A stretch of DNA of 64,000 nucleotides from Macquaria australasica (taxonomy: Eukaryota; Chordata; Actinopteri; Centrarchiformes; Percichthyidae): assembly GCA_005408345.1 (NCBI GenBank), contig SEMN01000226.1, positions 558,001 through 622,000 on the forward strand, written 5' to 3'. This document shows positions 1-12,295 of the stretch, in pieces (positions within the stretch are counted from its first letter, which is position 1; the number at the start of each line of letters is the position of its first letter). The position numbers were made by a program, and so were the translations under genes. The notes under the pieces were generated by a model that was not told the DNA's origin, searched no databases, and was given only the letters and a program-made list of their open reading frames with translations.

Positions 1-175
1 TAGAAGATTGGGTTTCTCACCTACATTAGATTAGTTTTTAGCCACGCTAGCTGCGCCACCAGCAGGTTGACATTTGTGATTCAGAGTGAAATGACAGTTG
101 GATAGATTACCATGCAATGTGGCGCAGACATTCATGGTCTTTATGAACTTTGGTGATCCCCCGACATTTTATCAG
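1..175 (+). repeat. Dispersed teleost repeat fragment (GCTAAC/CAGCAGGTTGACATT family)
   Basis: The motif CAGCAGGTTGACATTT, the phrase GACATTCATGGT and then TTTGGTGATCCCC occur here in the same order as in 51280-51945 and 62870-63262. Three copies in one window show a dispersed family. This copy runs off the left edge. No open reading frame is carried and I do not assign a superfamily. Confidence 0.6.
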
Positions 176-520
176 TGGTGGAATGAGTGTTGAGATCTTT
201 TAATTAAGTAAAAGTAGCAATACCACAATTTAAAAAAATACTCAGTTACAAGTAAAAGTACGTAAGTATTATCAAGAAAATGTACTTAAAGTAAAAGTTA
301 AAGTTCTGACTATGCACCTAAAATGGGCTGTATTTTTGTTACATTATTATATAGTATACTATTAGCTTATTATTATTGATGCATTAACATGTAAGCTGTA
401 TTTTTATGTTGTAGCTGTCTGCGGTAGAGCTAATTTTTATGGTTTAATTTACTGTATAACAACACATTGTATTTTATATGCTTATTATAGCCTTTTAAAA
501 TCTATAATCTTTTCACCACT
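171..520. repeat. Nonautonomous hAT-like repeat copy (GTGGTGGAA...AAGTAC family)
   Basis: Starts with a CAGTGGTGGAA-like end and continues with AAGTAAAAGTA, TACTCAGTTACAAGT and GTACTTAAAGTAAAAG blocks. The same order is seen in the better preserved copy at 44569-45185, whose ends and target duplication suggest hAT. This copy is decayed and its right boundary is approximate. Confidence 0.5.
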
Positions 521-534
521 GCTTTATATCTAGC

Positions 535-790
535 GCAGTGGTTTCCAACCTGGGGGTCAGGATATCCTAGAGGGGTGGCAAGATACATCTGAGGGGCCAC
601 GAGTTGATTAATGGAATAGGAGAGAAATAAATAATATTTCTTCACAATTTATGTTTATTTCTTTCTGACTTTTCTCTAATAATTCCTTTTTTTCTCATGA
701 AATACTGGTCCAGGCCTCTAAAAAACATTTAAACAAAACAATTTGAGATAGGAAAATCACTTTGGTTGAACTACTCATGACTCACAGGCA
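535..790 (+). repeat. Possible hAT-like element end (CAGTGGTTTCCAACC)
   Basis: GCAGTGGTTTCCAACCTGGG resembles the terminal sequence of many vertebrate hAT elements. A related end, CAGTGGTTCCCAACC, sits at 24921. The right boundary is not clear and no matching inverted terminus was found, so the extent is a guess. Confidence 0.35.
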
Positions 791-1515
791 TTTTAAACCT
801 CTGATGCGATGCCACCTGGAGAAATTGGTTTGGTTTTCTTCACAATGAGCCTTACAGCCTCAAAGATCCACTCGCATGGCTGTAGACTCTTGGTCTTCTT
901 TTCCTGTTATGACCTTCTGCACAGTGTGAAATGTCAAAGTGCAACGTAGAAAAGATGGGTTGGGATGAGCAGAGGCAAAATCGGGGTGTCCCTGTTGGGT
1001 TCATGGGCGTGGGAAATGTGGCCCTGATAGTTTTGTCCCCGATGCAGAAAGACAGCTGCAGTACTCCCTTGGGGACGACATTCGCCACATCCGCATCATA
1101 CTGAGTGATGACAGTCCTCTCTGGGACCCATGAGAGTTTTTAGTCTCACATTTGGTGTCTGTGAAGAGGCTGGTAATTTATTTAAATGTGTGACATAGAA
1201 GACATGTCAGATTATGCTCTTGAAAGGACGAGTTAGGAGAGTGATATCAGCAGCGCATCTGTTGTATCTTTCATGTTTCTGAGAACCCCACCCCAATATT
1301 GGAGTATTCCAAATCTGGACTCTCATACAGGAAGTCAATGTCATAGTAATGGACATGTCGGAGGATGTGACCTCATGTAACAGTGACAGATCTATCGGAG
1401 TCAGGATTTTCCCTGAGCTCTGACCATTGAGCCTCACCACTTCTCCATGGGAACTATTACAGGAAGAGAGGAAGTGGGGTTTTGCGGGAAGAGAGAGAGG
1501 GGGGACGTTGAGCAT
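790..1515 (-). pseudogene. Unrecognised coding-like stretch, interrupted (possible decayed gene or retrocopy)
   Basis: On the minus strand two open frames lie in tandem, 1515-1207 (102 codons) and 1088-852 (78 codons, open further upstream to about 1139). Reading on past the TGA just below 1207 gives about 25 more sense codons in the same frame. A shift near 1125-1140 then leads into the second frame, starting with residues like LSWVPERTVITQYDAD. The composition looks protein-like (rich in C, S, P, T; few low-complexity runs), unlike the surrounding AT-rich DNA. No family was recognised. It could be a decayed retrocopy, part of a transposon, or chance. Confidence 0.25.
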
Positions 1516-1529
1516 GACTTAATCCACAG

Positions 1530-1601
1530 GCCATCATTTCATTTCACTATAACGCCTCGGCTCTAATTATTTGTGCATGTATCATGGAAACGCTGCCCCG
1601 G
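1530..1601 (+). other. csk: Candidate noncoding first exon of csk
   Basis: CCCCGG followed by GTGAGT (donor at 1602) is a strong splice donor in a slightly GC-richer patch. A matching acceptor lies at 2263-2264, before the leader that contains the csk start codon. Vertebrate csk genes have noncoding leader exons, but neither the promoter nor the exon start can be seen here. Confidence 0.25.
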
Positions 1602-2264
1602 GTGAGTCAGGCCTAAGGTTGCTGTTGCAGTGGCTGCTTTATTGACGCAAAGAAACGCTGGGCTGGATGAGTCCCTGGGGCCTGGTCAGATCTCACCACA
1701 AGTTTGCATTCCAGTGTTGAATAGAGCTATCTTGATTCCTACAAGGCCCAGTCATTGGGGCTCAGCTGGAGAACTAGTGTGTCCATTTTTGGTCAAAATG
1801 AACTGGGTTACCATATGGAATACAGTGTGCAAGTGCAAAGTAGATCAAGTTTTATGCCTTTTATTCATCAGCTAGAATATTAATCCAAAATCTATGTTAT
1901 AATATATTTCTGAGTTTTTCATTTGTGTTATTGGGTCATCAACACACTGAAGCCTTGTCTTTATGTACATGCTATTATCCTGCGTCATGGAAATATTCTG
2001 CCCCAGTTGTGAAAGTGTGATTTAAAAAAAAGAAGACTTGTTAGTTCTGCTTTCTGTATCAGCGAGTTATTTTTACTGACGGTGTCCGATCTGACGCTAC
2101 TCTAGTGTCTTCTGATAATAGCTGACTTGTTTACTTTGAATTATCGCACGCCCCTGCACAGCAAAAGCCCAAATTCATCATCTTCCTGAGAATGTGTTTG
2201 CAGTTAAGTGAATATCTCTGAAGCAGGGGTCGGCATAGTGACTTAATTGTGTTTCTCTTCATAG

Positions 2265-2350
2265 GTACTGCATGTGTGTGCAGTGTGTTTACCAGCTCTA
2301 ATGGTAGCAGCTAGAAAACATCACCTGTGACAGGACTGAACCGCCTCACC
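2265..2350 (+). other. csk: csk 5' untranslated leader in the first coding exon
   Basis: The leader follows a TTTCTCTTCATAG acceptor ending at 2264 and runs to the ATG at 2351. Context CTCACCATGA is a good Kozak match. The coding part of this exon is only five codons (MTEVQ), as expected for the csk family, where the SH3 domain starts in the next exon. Confidence 0.6.
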
Positions 2351-5300
2351 ATGACAGAGGTCCAGGTAAGATAGGCCTCTAAGAGTACAAACCGGGGTGC
2401 ATGTCAAAACTCAGATACACAACAAGACATGTCTGATGAGTAATTTGTTAAAGATTTCTTTACTAATTAGTGATCTGCCCACGTTCCCGTAGACTCCATG
2501 GCCGCAGGGCACAGAGTGTGTGGCCAGGTACAACTTCAAAGGCACATCAGAACAGGACCTTCCCTTTAACAAAGGAGATGTGTTAACTATTATAGTCGTC
2601 ACAAAGGTAATGTTTCAATGACACTTATTTTCTGTAGATGTGACAACACATGGAATGACTTCAAGACTATGTTACCTACTCCACATTAATATTCATTGTG
2701 TTTTAGGATCCAAACTGGTACAAAGCCAAAAACTCTGCAGGTCGCGAGGGAACAATTCCAGCCAACTATGTTCAGAAAAGAGAAGGTGTGAAATCTGGAG
2801 GCAAGCTGAGTCTAATGCCGTGAGTACGCAGATTATCATCATTTATTTACTTCTGATGACCAATGTAATCTTTCACTTTCAAAGCAAATAGTATTAGGTT
2901 TATGTATCTACTGTCTATATCTCAAACATTGCCACCACACTAGCTTTGTGTGGTGTCTGCAGCAATGGCTAAAATAGCTCTACTTTGCCCTCTTCCTACG
3001 GCTGTGTGGTTGCTGAAGGCAGATGGCCTATTTGTCGTGGCAGAGACGCTGTAGTTATGTGAATGGAGACCACAGTTGGGTCGGGCTGTGTTGTAATTGC
3101 AGTGCACTCGTGTCTGTTTCCAGCTCAGCTTTGCGTGAAACTCTGCTCAGTTTCCTGTTGTTTTCTTTTCTATCTCAGACTGAAGTAATCTAAAAAATCT
3201 CCCTGTTTGTCCACATGACAGGTTTCTGTGTGTGTGTTATAGACAGGTTTATTTATAGAGCCCTTGATCACAAAATTAACTCTCAAATTACTTAATGGAG
3301 ACCAACCTTCCTAGACCAACAACAAATGACAAAAAACAAAACAAAGAAAGGTAATGAAACATAATGTGACAAAATATAGCCATTAGGAAGACATAACAGC
3401 CCTACTTGAGCTACCCTTAGCCTAATCTACCCAGCATTGACCCTGCATCATCAGTTAGTATGTGTATGCATGTTCATAGACATATTATGTCTTATTTATA
3501 CATACAGAATAGTGTGCCGGAGCTCCATTCTCTTGTACAGCAACACACTGAAAAATATAATGTTAAAAAAAGAGACACAACAGACACAAGTCGAGGAATG
3601 TTGTCGTATAAAATGCAGTTCTGATTATTGTAAATATCACCAGTAATGAATGTGAGAGTAGAATTATAAAGGGGATATAGGGGCCTCTGAGTGGAGGCGG
3701 CATTATGTCTATAAAATATTACATCCCAATAATACAGAACTGAAAGGAAAACTGCTTCAACAAACCTCTTCTTCCAACTCAGAGGGAAGCTGCTTCTGCT
3801 TCTGTAAAAAAAAAACCCAAAAAACCCGCCTTTGTCTCAGTTTTCTGATAAGGTTTTTTGTGGAATATTTAAATGTAATTTTCTCATGGAGCCAGATGCA
3901 AATGAATTTACTGTACATTCTGTGATCCTCTCCATAATAAAACTCGTCACACTAGATATGCAAATTGATGTAATCTATACCTCTGGATCTCCACAACAGC
4001 ATTTGTTTTATTTGCATTAAGGGTGGAAAATAATCAGCAACACAGGCCCAAAATGGATCCCGGTTGAGTTTCCTTAGTAACCGGCAGGAATTCAGATTTG
4101 GACTTCCCTGCTTTAACACACTGATGTCAGTTAGAGGCATCCTTTCAAATGGACAGAGGATATACTTTGTAAAAACAAGGGAAGACCAACTGGATCAAAG
4201 GCTTTTGATAAATCTATGAATATGAAGGTACAGTGTTATTTATTGTCTAAATTGTTAATGAGATCATTTCAAAGTAAAAGCTGAGATGATGTATCGATGG
4301 GCATTAAACCAGACTGATGTGGAGAATGGAAAATAATACCTTCAGCTGATTATTGACTAGCGATTCCAGGATTTGTGACAGGCAGGAAAAATCAGCTCCT
4401 GCACGCTGTCAACCCTTATAGTGACTTTATTTAATAGCTACGTTTTGGTCAAGCGACCTTCATCAGGCATTTCATACAACAAATGATGATAAGCCTGCAC
4501 ATACTGTACAGGCCTATACATACACACACACACAACAATCAGCCACCAAGAGACCAAGGGTGTGTAAGCAAACACACCCGGGAGGGGGCGGGGGAAAGAA
4601 AATATATTATTAAGGCCCATGAGGCGAATTCCCCTCAACTTACCCAGTAGAATTGAAAAGCAATGATCAGTGGGTAATAGGAAAAAGAATGACTTGCAAT
4701 GAGCTCGCAAAAAACAATTGACTACACAGCTGTAGAATAAATAGGAAACATCATAAATCTCATCAAGAGTACAAACCAGTAAAATATTACACCGAAATGC
4801 ACAAAGTCTGTATAGAAAACATTAATTCTCAACATGACAATAAATAGTGAAAAAATCCAGTACACAATCACTCTTAGAAACATTTGCAAGAAAGAAAGAT
4901 AGAAAAATAGAAAAGGCAGGACAACTTGGAAATGGGACGTTAAGGTCACTGCTGTCTCCTGCTTTTTACAGCGGGAGCACATGAGCCAGTTTCCAAATGT
5001 TAGATCTCTATGCAAATTGTAATGGAAAGTTAAATATATATGTAATAATAGTTTATGACATATAAAGTACTTTGTAAAACAAAAGTGCATTACAACATAA
5101 AAACAGAAAAGAGACAACAAGTGTAAAATGAAATGCAGAATCACTGGAATGTAACTAAGTACTTTTACTCAAGTACAGTACGTAAGTACAAATTCAAGGT
5201 ACTTGTACTTTACTTGAGTATTTCCATTTTATGCAACTTAATACTTCTACTCCACTACATCTCAAAGGCAAATATTGTACTTTTTACTCCACTACGTTTG

Positions 5301-8300
5301 TCTGACATCTTTAGCTACTGATTACTTTTCAGATTACAAATTTTCATACCCTCCCTGTCCAGTGAAAACCATGTATCTCCAAATTTTGGGATTTTGAGTG
5401 TGAATGTTTCTAATAAACTGAAGGATTAAGTGTTCCTTTATGGGTTGAGAAAATTCTCCTACTTCTTAAGCTAAATAAACAAATTTAAAAAATAGTTGTT
5501 CTACATTTCAAAGCGTTTTTTAATTCACAATGATAAGATTAGTGTTGGTGACAGAGTTGTGGTGGTCTCTTCTGTTACTCTCTTCCACTCCCAGGTGGTT
5601 TCATGGGAAGATAACGCGGGATCAGGCTGAGCAGTTGCTTAACCCTCCTGAACCAGGCCTGTTCTTGGTGCGAGAGAGCACCAACTTCCCCGGCGACTAC
5701 ACCCTTTGTGTCAGCTGCGATGGCAAGGTGGAGCACTACCGCATCATCTACCACGACGGCAAGCTCACTATCGATGACGAGGGGTACTTTGAGAACCTCA
5801 TGCAGCTGGTTGAGGTAAGACATAAAATCAGGTTTTGTTTTCTAAATAAAACAAGGTGTTTGTTGTGTTGCTCTGGTGCTATATAGAGCTTTCCTCTACT
5901 GTATCTATGTTGTATTTTCCTGTTTTAGAGTCCCCACATCTCTGTGCAACCACATAGACCTCATACAGTTCCTGGAACAAATAATGAACAGGAAGTGTCA
6001 AAGAGGAAGAGTGAACAGTGCACTGAGGTTCAGAGTTCTCCCCTCAAACGACACCCGGCTTTTTACCCTCAAAATTACTCCTTTTTCTGTGTAACATGCT
6101 TATTTTGAACAGAAGTATACTATATATTCTGCAGAGTAAAATAGAAGAGTATGATTAAGTTCAGTATGATCTATTTAAGGGAAAACCTTGTCAGTCGTCC
6201 ATTGTATCTTTTGCTAATTTGATTATACAGCCCTCTATTGGTCATTCTGATGTAGTTCTCGCTGAGTTTTATTACTTCTAAACTGTATCTATTTTTTATT
6301 GAAGCTCTGTTAGTGTTCAGAAAGTTGGTACAGTTGTATGCTTAAATCTTCCATAAAATAACACCAGTACAACAGAACATGAACACATGAACCGAGAACA
6401 AATGGTTAACTGGGTGAAAAGTGTACATGCTGACAAAACAACAGAAAATCAAAAGATTTAAATTAAATAAATTAAGAGAGAAAATGAAGAGAGGAAAAAA
6501 AAGTCGACCCACAGCCGTACCCAGTAGCCACGCTAGACAGATCCTTTTAGAGATATTTAATAAAGAGTGAGACTTATCATTCAAATTGGTATGGACTTAT
6601 GGGCACCATATTTCCCTAAAACCCTCAAGTTTGTCCTTCAGAGCAAACCTGATTCTGTCCAGGTGGAGGGTATCTGACAAATCATTTAGCCAATGATGTA
6701 CTGAAGGCCGTCCTGGTGTTTTTCTGTGCTCTAGTAAATATAAGCAATGAGCAACCTTTGGGGGTGCCCTTAAAGTGGTGTAATGTTGGTGTTTCCACTT
6801 TATTTACATTTGCCTTTTGGTTATTTTTTGGTTTCGCTTCAATTGTAGCACTACACCAAAGATGCAGATGGCCTGTGCACCAGACTATTAAAGCCAAAGC
6901 TGGAGGAAGGGACGGTGGCCGCTCAGGATGAGTTTTCCAGGAGTAAGTCTCAGTTTGTCAGCCCTTTACAATTTATGCAACTGCATCATTGCAGCCTTTT
7001 TGTTTATGAGAAGCATGTTTGGGCCTGTTATGTTTCAACTGCATGTTGTTTCCTCTTTTAATGGCCAAAAGGTGGATGGTCGATGAACAGAAAAGACCTC
7101 AAGCTGCAGCAGGTCATTGGAAAAGGAGAGTTTGGAGGCAAGTAGCTTCAGGTTCACATTTATAACTTTGGCTAAGTTTACACTGCATAGTACAAAGTGA
7201 CCCACTTTTAATTTATTGCTTACATGTGGCAGAGATCAGATTTGTATTATGAACATGTAAAGATGGAGCATGACTAGTTTTACTTTAAAAGTAAAGAATT
7301 GATTGTATAGAATTTGTACAAATGTTTTGATAAAAGTCAAGTAAAACCTTAACAATGCAAACTTGCTCAACTACATTAAATACCAGGTCAATAACTGTTA
7401 AATGTGAGTTAACAGAACCATGACAGGTCCAGCTGTTATTCAACTTCTTTCCAGATACAAAAGTTACCATTAAAGGTTGGGTAGGCAGTTTTCTTTTGGC
7501 GTCACTGGGTAAAATGCCATATTAACTGTGCAGCATATTGTAATTCAAGTGGTCTGAGAGCAGACCTCTACTTCAGCCCCCCCTCTTGGCTCTGTTTTCA
7601 GGCTTCAGAAAATCTAGGTAGACTTTAGCCAATCACAGGTTATTTCAGAGAGATGGTGCGTTCATATTGGATAAGCTACAAGAGCAGATGTGTGTACACG
7701 TCGCTTCAGACGGTGAAAACCTGATTGAATGGTGGAAAATCCTGCTGAAAATCCTGAAACTTGTGATAAATTTCACCTCCCTTCCCCTTCAGCGGTGTAT
7801 AGTACAAAACAACACGTCCCGGCTCCACACGGAGCTTCAGGCAAATTACGTTCAATGCCATGGCGCTCGTAACGACGAGTGGCAAAGAGGCATGATGACA
7901 AACAGTGGGGAATAACTTTTGATGGGGGACAGTGGCGTGTGTGTGTGTGGTGTACTAGCCTCTCTTCCCGCTGCTGGACGGCGTTGCAGCTGCCTCTGAA
8001 GCCTGGGGCGCTCTGCTCTGTGGCCGCGAAGCGCTGGAGGGGTGTCTTTGAGAAAACAGGTTGCGGCCGGAGGGACCGCGGACTCGGTGAGGCTCACGCT
8101 GTGGAGAGCGAGCCCTACGAGGGATATGGTTTCGCAGGGGAACCGACTCCTTCTGCTGCCGGTTGAAGTTGTGGGTTTGGTGGGAGGGGCTTAGCGGAGA
8201 GGCAGCAGAGAGAGAGGCGGATGGTTTTGCCTAGGTTACACAGGTTTTGCCTACCCCAGCTTTAATGTGTTATTCCTGCTACATTTGTGTCTATTTTTGG

Positions 8301-10608
8301 TCAGATCAGGGTCGTATAAATACAGTTTTACGCAATCAGCTCATTGTTAGTGTTTGTGATCATTCCAGATGTCATGGTGGGAGACTACAGAGGGACTAAA
8401 GTAGCTGTGAAGTGCATAAAAAATGATGCTACAGCACAGGCCTTTATTGCAGAGGCTTCGGTCATGACGTAAGGAAAATTACATATTTTGTCACTGGGTT
8501 TTTTGTTTTACAAACATGAATAAACAAGTAAACCAAATAACATCTGTGTGCTCCTCTGCTTCCTCAGGCAACTACGGCATGTTAACCTGGTGCAGCTGCT
8601 TGGAGTGATTGTGGAGGAGAACGGGAGTCTGTATATAGTTACTGAGTACATGGCCAAGGTAGGTGGCAGACTGTGTGTCTGATGATTTGTCAACATCCAG
8701 AGTACTGTTATAAAGATGTCACATGTTTGTTTGTTTGTTTGTTTTTCAGGGCTGTTTGGTTGACTACTTACGTTCCAGAGGCCGGACAGTACTTGGTGGA
8801 GATGCACTCCTTAATTTTGCACTGTGCGTACGACAGCAATTGTCTATAATATCTGCATTTATACTGTATTAAAGGTAGACTGTGGAGTTTTTGACCACTA
8901 GTGGTGCTGTGGAGCAATGTTTTGATGAGCAGGTCCCCGAATTGTTTGTATTTTTTGCTCTATCAGCATTCACACGAGAAGCGGTGTGAAGCGCTACTCT
9001 GGCCACTGTAGAAGGTGGAAATTCAAATGTGTATTGGGGTGTATATTGCAACAGAATGAGCAGCACAGACTTACAAGATTTGAAAATGTGTCTTATGGGG
9101 CTTTGGCTTCCATTAAAATTTGAGCATGCAACTAGTCTTTTTGTATTAATTATGCTAATATGGTTGATTTAGCTCCCTCATTTAATGTCTTTAGGAAAAT
9201 CGATCTCAGGTTGGAAACATTATGATACTAAATGTGTTTATAAATTGTAAAAAGCAGCAATGCACCAGTAAAGAGAAGATGAAATAAAATCAGCTTTCCA
9301 AATGTTTCATGAAGTTGGTGATGCATTCAGCCTGTTTGTCCGGGTAAGCACATTGTAGGCGAGAAACACTGAATATAAACGAAACCATGTTTATTCACAA
9401 GAAAACTCCACAGTGTACCCTTTAAGATTGTGCATGTTTTGTTGGATCATCAGGAAATTGTTTCTGATCCCAGGATTGAGAGTTTAAAGAGGAATGAACT
9501 TCAGGTTTTGAGCTTTCTTTTCTTGTACTTTTACAGAGACGTCTGTGAAGCTATGGCGTACCTGGAAGCCAATAACTTTGTCCACCGAGACTTAGCAGCC
9601 CGTAACGTTCTTGTGTCAGAAGACAACATGGCCAAAGTCAGTGACTTCGGTCTGACCAAGGAGGCCTCTTCCACTCAGGATACTGCTAAGCTGCCTGTGA
9701 AGTGGACATCACCAGAGGCCCTGAGAGAAAAGGTACACTGTTGTTTACAAGGACTCTTACCATGTCGAGTAGTGTGCTTTGCCATGTTTACCGCCCACTG
9801 AAATAAACTCTTACATGTATGTTTTTCTCTTAATCAAAAGAAATTTTCCACCAAATCAGACGTTTGGAGCTACGGTATTTTGCTTTGGGAGATTTACTCG
9901 TTTGGTCGAGTGCCTTACCCAAGAATTGTAAGTATCGGTGTCTTTTTGGAAAGAGGCATACATAAAATATTAAGGAGGAATTAGGGCTTTTATTTAAGAG
10001 AGATATTAATCAGCAATGCATTTACAGTCTAGACTCTTTCATATTAAAGTAATGCTTGAATAAATATAGTTTTATGCTAAAGTATACAATTTTGGTATGG
10101 TATTGAGACCTTTATAGAAAATAACAATGTACAAGATGTGCACCATCTAAAAGTTTTCTTTGAGATGCGTTGTTTATACCTGAAATTAAGTAACAGGTTA
10201 AAAAAAGAAAGACTAGGAACTACATTCCTCTTTACTGAAAATTTGAAAAGCAAAAATGTATGTCTATGTGTTGACTGCATTTTTGACCAGTCACATTGAT
10301 TGCCTCAAATCGTCCTTTGTGTGATACAGAATACAAGCATCACACTGGTTTTTCCCAAAATAAGTTGTGATTTGTGTCAACACTCTTTCTACCAACAACT
10401 TTGCTCTTTTTCTGTTCTGCAGCCGTTAAAAGACGTTGTGCCTCGAGTGGAGAAGGGATACAAAATGGACTGTCCAGATGGCTGTCCTGAAGTGGTGTAT
10501 AACATCATGAAACAGTGCTGGAACCTAGATCCTGCTGCTCGACCTAGCTTTCAGATGCTGAAGGAGTGGCTACAACATATCAGCCAAGGGATGGGAAGAA
10601 AACAATGA
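2351..10608 (+). CDS. csk: Tyrosine-protein kinase CSK (C-terminal Src kinase)
   Basis: Exons: 2351-2365, 2493-2606, 2707-2819, 5595-5814, 6849-6942, 7072-7137, 8369-8468, 8568-8658, 8750-8823, 9537-9732, 9841-9927, 10423-10608; 1356 nt, 451 aa (human CSK 450). CSK phosphorylates the C-terminal inhibitory tyrosine of Src-family kinases at the membrane, recruited through its SH2 domain by adaptors. An SH3 domain (about 9-68) is followed by SH2 (82-172) with FLVRES and Arg107, then the kinase domain with GKGEFG (202-207), Lys222, HRDLAARN (Asp314) and DFG. As known for CSK, there is no N-terminal Gly for myristoylation, no activation-loop autophosphorylation Tyr (EASSTQDTAKLPVKW) and no C-terminal regulatory Tyr tail. 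Intron 6 is GC-AG; the others are GT-AG. The C-terminus (QGMGRKQ) differs from mammals. Teleosts may have a second csk copy, so the paralogue is not fixed. Confidence 0.95.
5138..5345. repeat. Nonautonomous hAT-like repeat copy in csk intron 3
   Basis: Contains GTAACTAAGTACTTTTACTC, a GTACTTGTACTTTACTTGAG block and CTACTCCACTACATCTCA, in the order seen in the family member at 44569-45185. It is truncated and lacks one end. Confidence 0.5.
7470..8265. mobile_element. TTAA-flanked element with terminal inverted repeats in csk intron 6
   Basis: The left end TTAAAGGTTGGGTAGGC and the reverse complement of the right end, TTAAAGCTGGGGTAGGC, match at 15 of 17 positions. Both ends sit on TTAA, the target used by piggyBac-type elements. 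The interior (796 bp including TTAA) is GC-richer than the intron and has no transposase frame. It is probably a nonautonomous DNA transposon; the superfamily is inferred only from the TTAA ends. Confidence 0.55.
8869..9425. mobile_element. Second TTAA-flanked element with inverted termini in csk intron 9
   Basis: The left end TTAAAGGTAGACTGTGGAG pairs with the reverse complement of the right end, TTAAAGGGTACACTGTGGAG. It is bounded by TTAA on both sides and has no coding frame. At 557 bp, with a different interior, it belongs to another family than the 7470-8265 element but has the same target preference. Confidence 0.55.
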
Positions 10609-11460
10609 GAGACCTGACAGAACAGACACAAAAAGTGACTTTCCCCATCCTTCATTTTGACCACTTGGACCATAACCTTGGGAAAAAAATTTTCAGTTTG
10701 TTTTCACACATTGTCCATAAACTGTCAAAGTTTGTTTCTGAGCGTCGTCCCTCACCTTAAGTTGTTCAAACTGTAGTAACTCTTAATTTCTGGCTCAGAC
10801 AAGCTAGTAAGTCTTTCTGAGTGCGGTTATCATGAGTGAATGATTAACTGTCATATAAACAAGTCTTCCCTTAGTACACAGTGCTGCCTCAGAGCCACAG
10901 TGCCTTGACCTGTTTATTTTTATTTTTATATACTTTATGTCCTTTACGTTGATATCCTTGGTTATATTGGTGCCATAACATCATTTGACTAAGTTGACTG
11001 AATCCGTGGTATCTTTGAGGAAACGCGCTTCGAAAGTAGGAATACAATTTTGATACGTCATCACTCACGGTATTATTTTTGACAGTTTCCAGGTACACTG
11101 TTTTGCATGAATGTTGAATTATTTTGTTAAAAGGACTAAGTTAAAATAACTATAATTATGCAGCTTTATTTTTTCATTGTTATATAATTTTAAATATGTT
11201 ATGCCTACTTTTGGACCCCTCCGCAAGTCAAAAAAAGGACGCACAAGTTTGGACAAATATCACCTTTACTACTGATACAGTAACACCATTCAGCTCAGTC
11301 ATGTAGGCATCATTCCCATGTACAGAATCTTCCATCTGACATCAATAAATGTTATATTTTGGGAATCTTTGGATTCAACCAAACTATCTGGATTTTGTAT
11401 GAAATGAGAAAAGGAGAATATTCATAAATTTACTGTGTTGCCACTTTCAACAATAAAAAA
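10609..11460 (+). other. csk: csk 3' untranslated region with two poly(A) signal candidates
   Basis: AT-rich sequence after the csk TGA with no further coding potential. AATAAA occurs at 11344-11349 and again at 11452-11457, either of which could end the transcript about 0.75-0.87 kb after the stop. The exact cleavage site cannot be read from sequence. Confidence 0.5.
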
Positions 11461-11774
11461 AACCCCCAATACATTTTGAAATTGTTTTGCAATTGAGACT
11501 ATTTCTTTTAACATAATATTACTCAAATACTGTACTTATAACTGGTACCAGCACCATTTTGAGATATTTGTTATTTTGGTGATAAAGATTTTGCAAACAA
11601 AACACATCATCTTATAAACTATGATGCATTATTATAGATTAAACTCCCCAGTAGCATACAAAGTAGTTGAAAATTGATCCATATTGACCAGCTACAACAT
11701 TAAAATGCTGCTTATATATTAATGCATCAGAAATAATAATGCAGTTACATAATATATATAATTTAATTCTGAAA

Positions 11775-11942
11775 TGGGCCATTTTGCATAATGAGTACTT
11801 TTACTTTTGATACTTTGCTGATAATACTTACTTTACCTTAAAGTAAAAGTTTGAATGCAGGACTTTTACTTGTATGTTTATAGTCTGGTATTGTTACTTT
11901 TACTTAAGTAAAGGATCTGAATACTTCTTCCGCCACTGATAT
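11775..11942. repeat. Nonautonomous hAT-like repeat fragment between csk and adal
   Basis: GAGTACTTTTACTTTTGATAC, then CTTTACCTTAAAGTAAAAG and an end CTTCTTCCGCCACTG resembling the CCACCACTG terminus of the 44569-45185 element. The remaining csk-adal spacer is AT-rich and carries an (AT)n run at 12172-12194; nothing else was recognised. Confidence 0.5.
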
Positions 11943-12171
11943 TTTATGGCCTTATCGTGTGTTTTGCGTAAAAATGCAATGCTGTTTTGCACAGTAACTA
12001 GATAAATGTAGTAAGTAAAAAGAAAGCAAAAAAAATAAATCAGAAATTTTGTTTCACATAGTAGAACTAGTCAAAATACCAATACCAATATTTAAAAGCT
12101 GTAGTTACGTGGTGGGCTATTTTTCTTTCAGCATTGCAATGCTTTATTTATAATAAAATTATTATTTATTG

Positions 12172-12194
12172 ATATATATATATATATATATATA
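12172..12194. repeat. (AT)n microsatellite
   Basis: Uninterrupted AT dinucleotide run of about 23 bp, 290 bp upstream of the adal start codon. Confidence 0.9.
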
Positions 12195-12295
12195 GTTCTA
12201 TGTTTATTTTTACCTATCTTTGTTCAGCTTTGTTGTCCTTGTTTTTAGCTGTACGTCTGTTACTATAACTTATAAAGGAAGACTTTCACGCTCTT

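Noticed and set aside
4380..4560. GGTCAAGCGACCTTCATCAGGC as part of a known retroelement
   Set aside because: It resembles tails of some fish repeats, but no second copy or element boundary is visible in the window.
4722..5144. 140-codon minus-strand hydrophobic frame as a membrane protein
   Set aside because: AT-rich intron DNA gives Phe/Leu/Ile-rich frames by chance; no homology and no supporting signals.
5530..5886. 118-codon frame with FLVRES as an SH2-only protein
   Set aside because: Only 5595-5814 is exon (csk exon 4); the rest is intron read-through.
9430..9801. 123-codon frame with HRDLAARN as a separate small kinase gene
   Set aside because: It is csk exon 10 plus flanking intron; the neighbouring exons join in phase.
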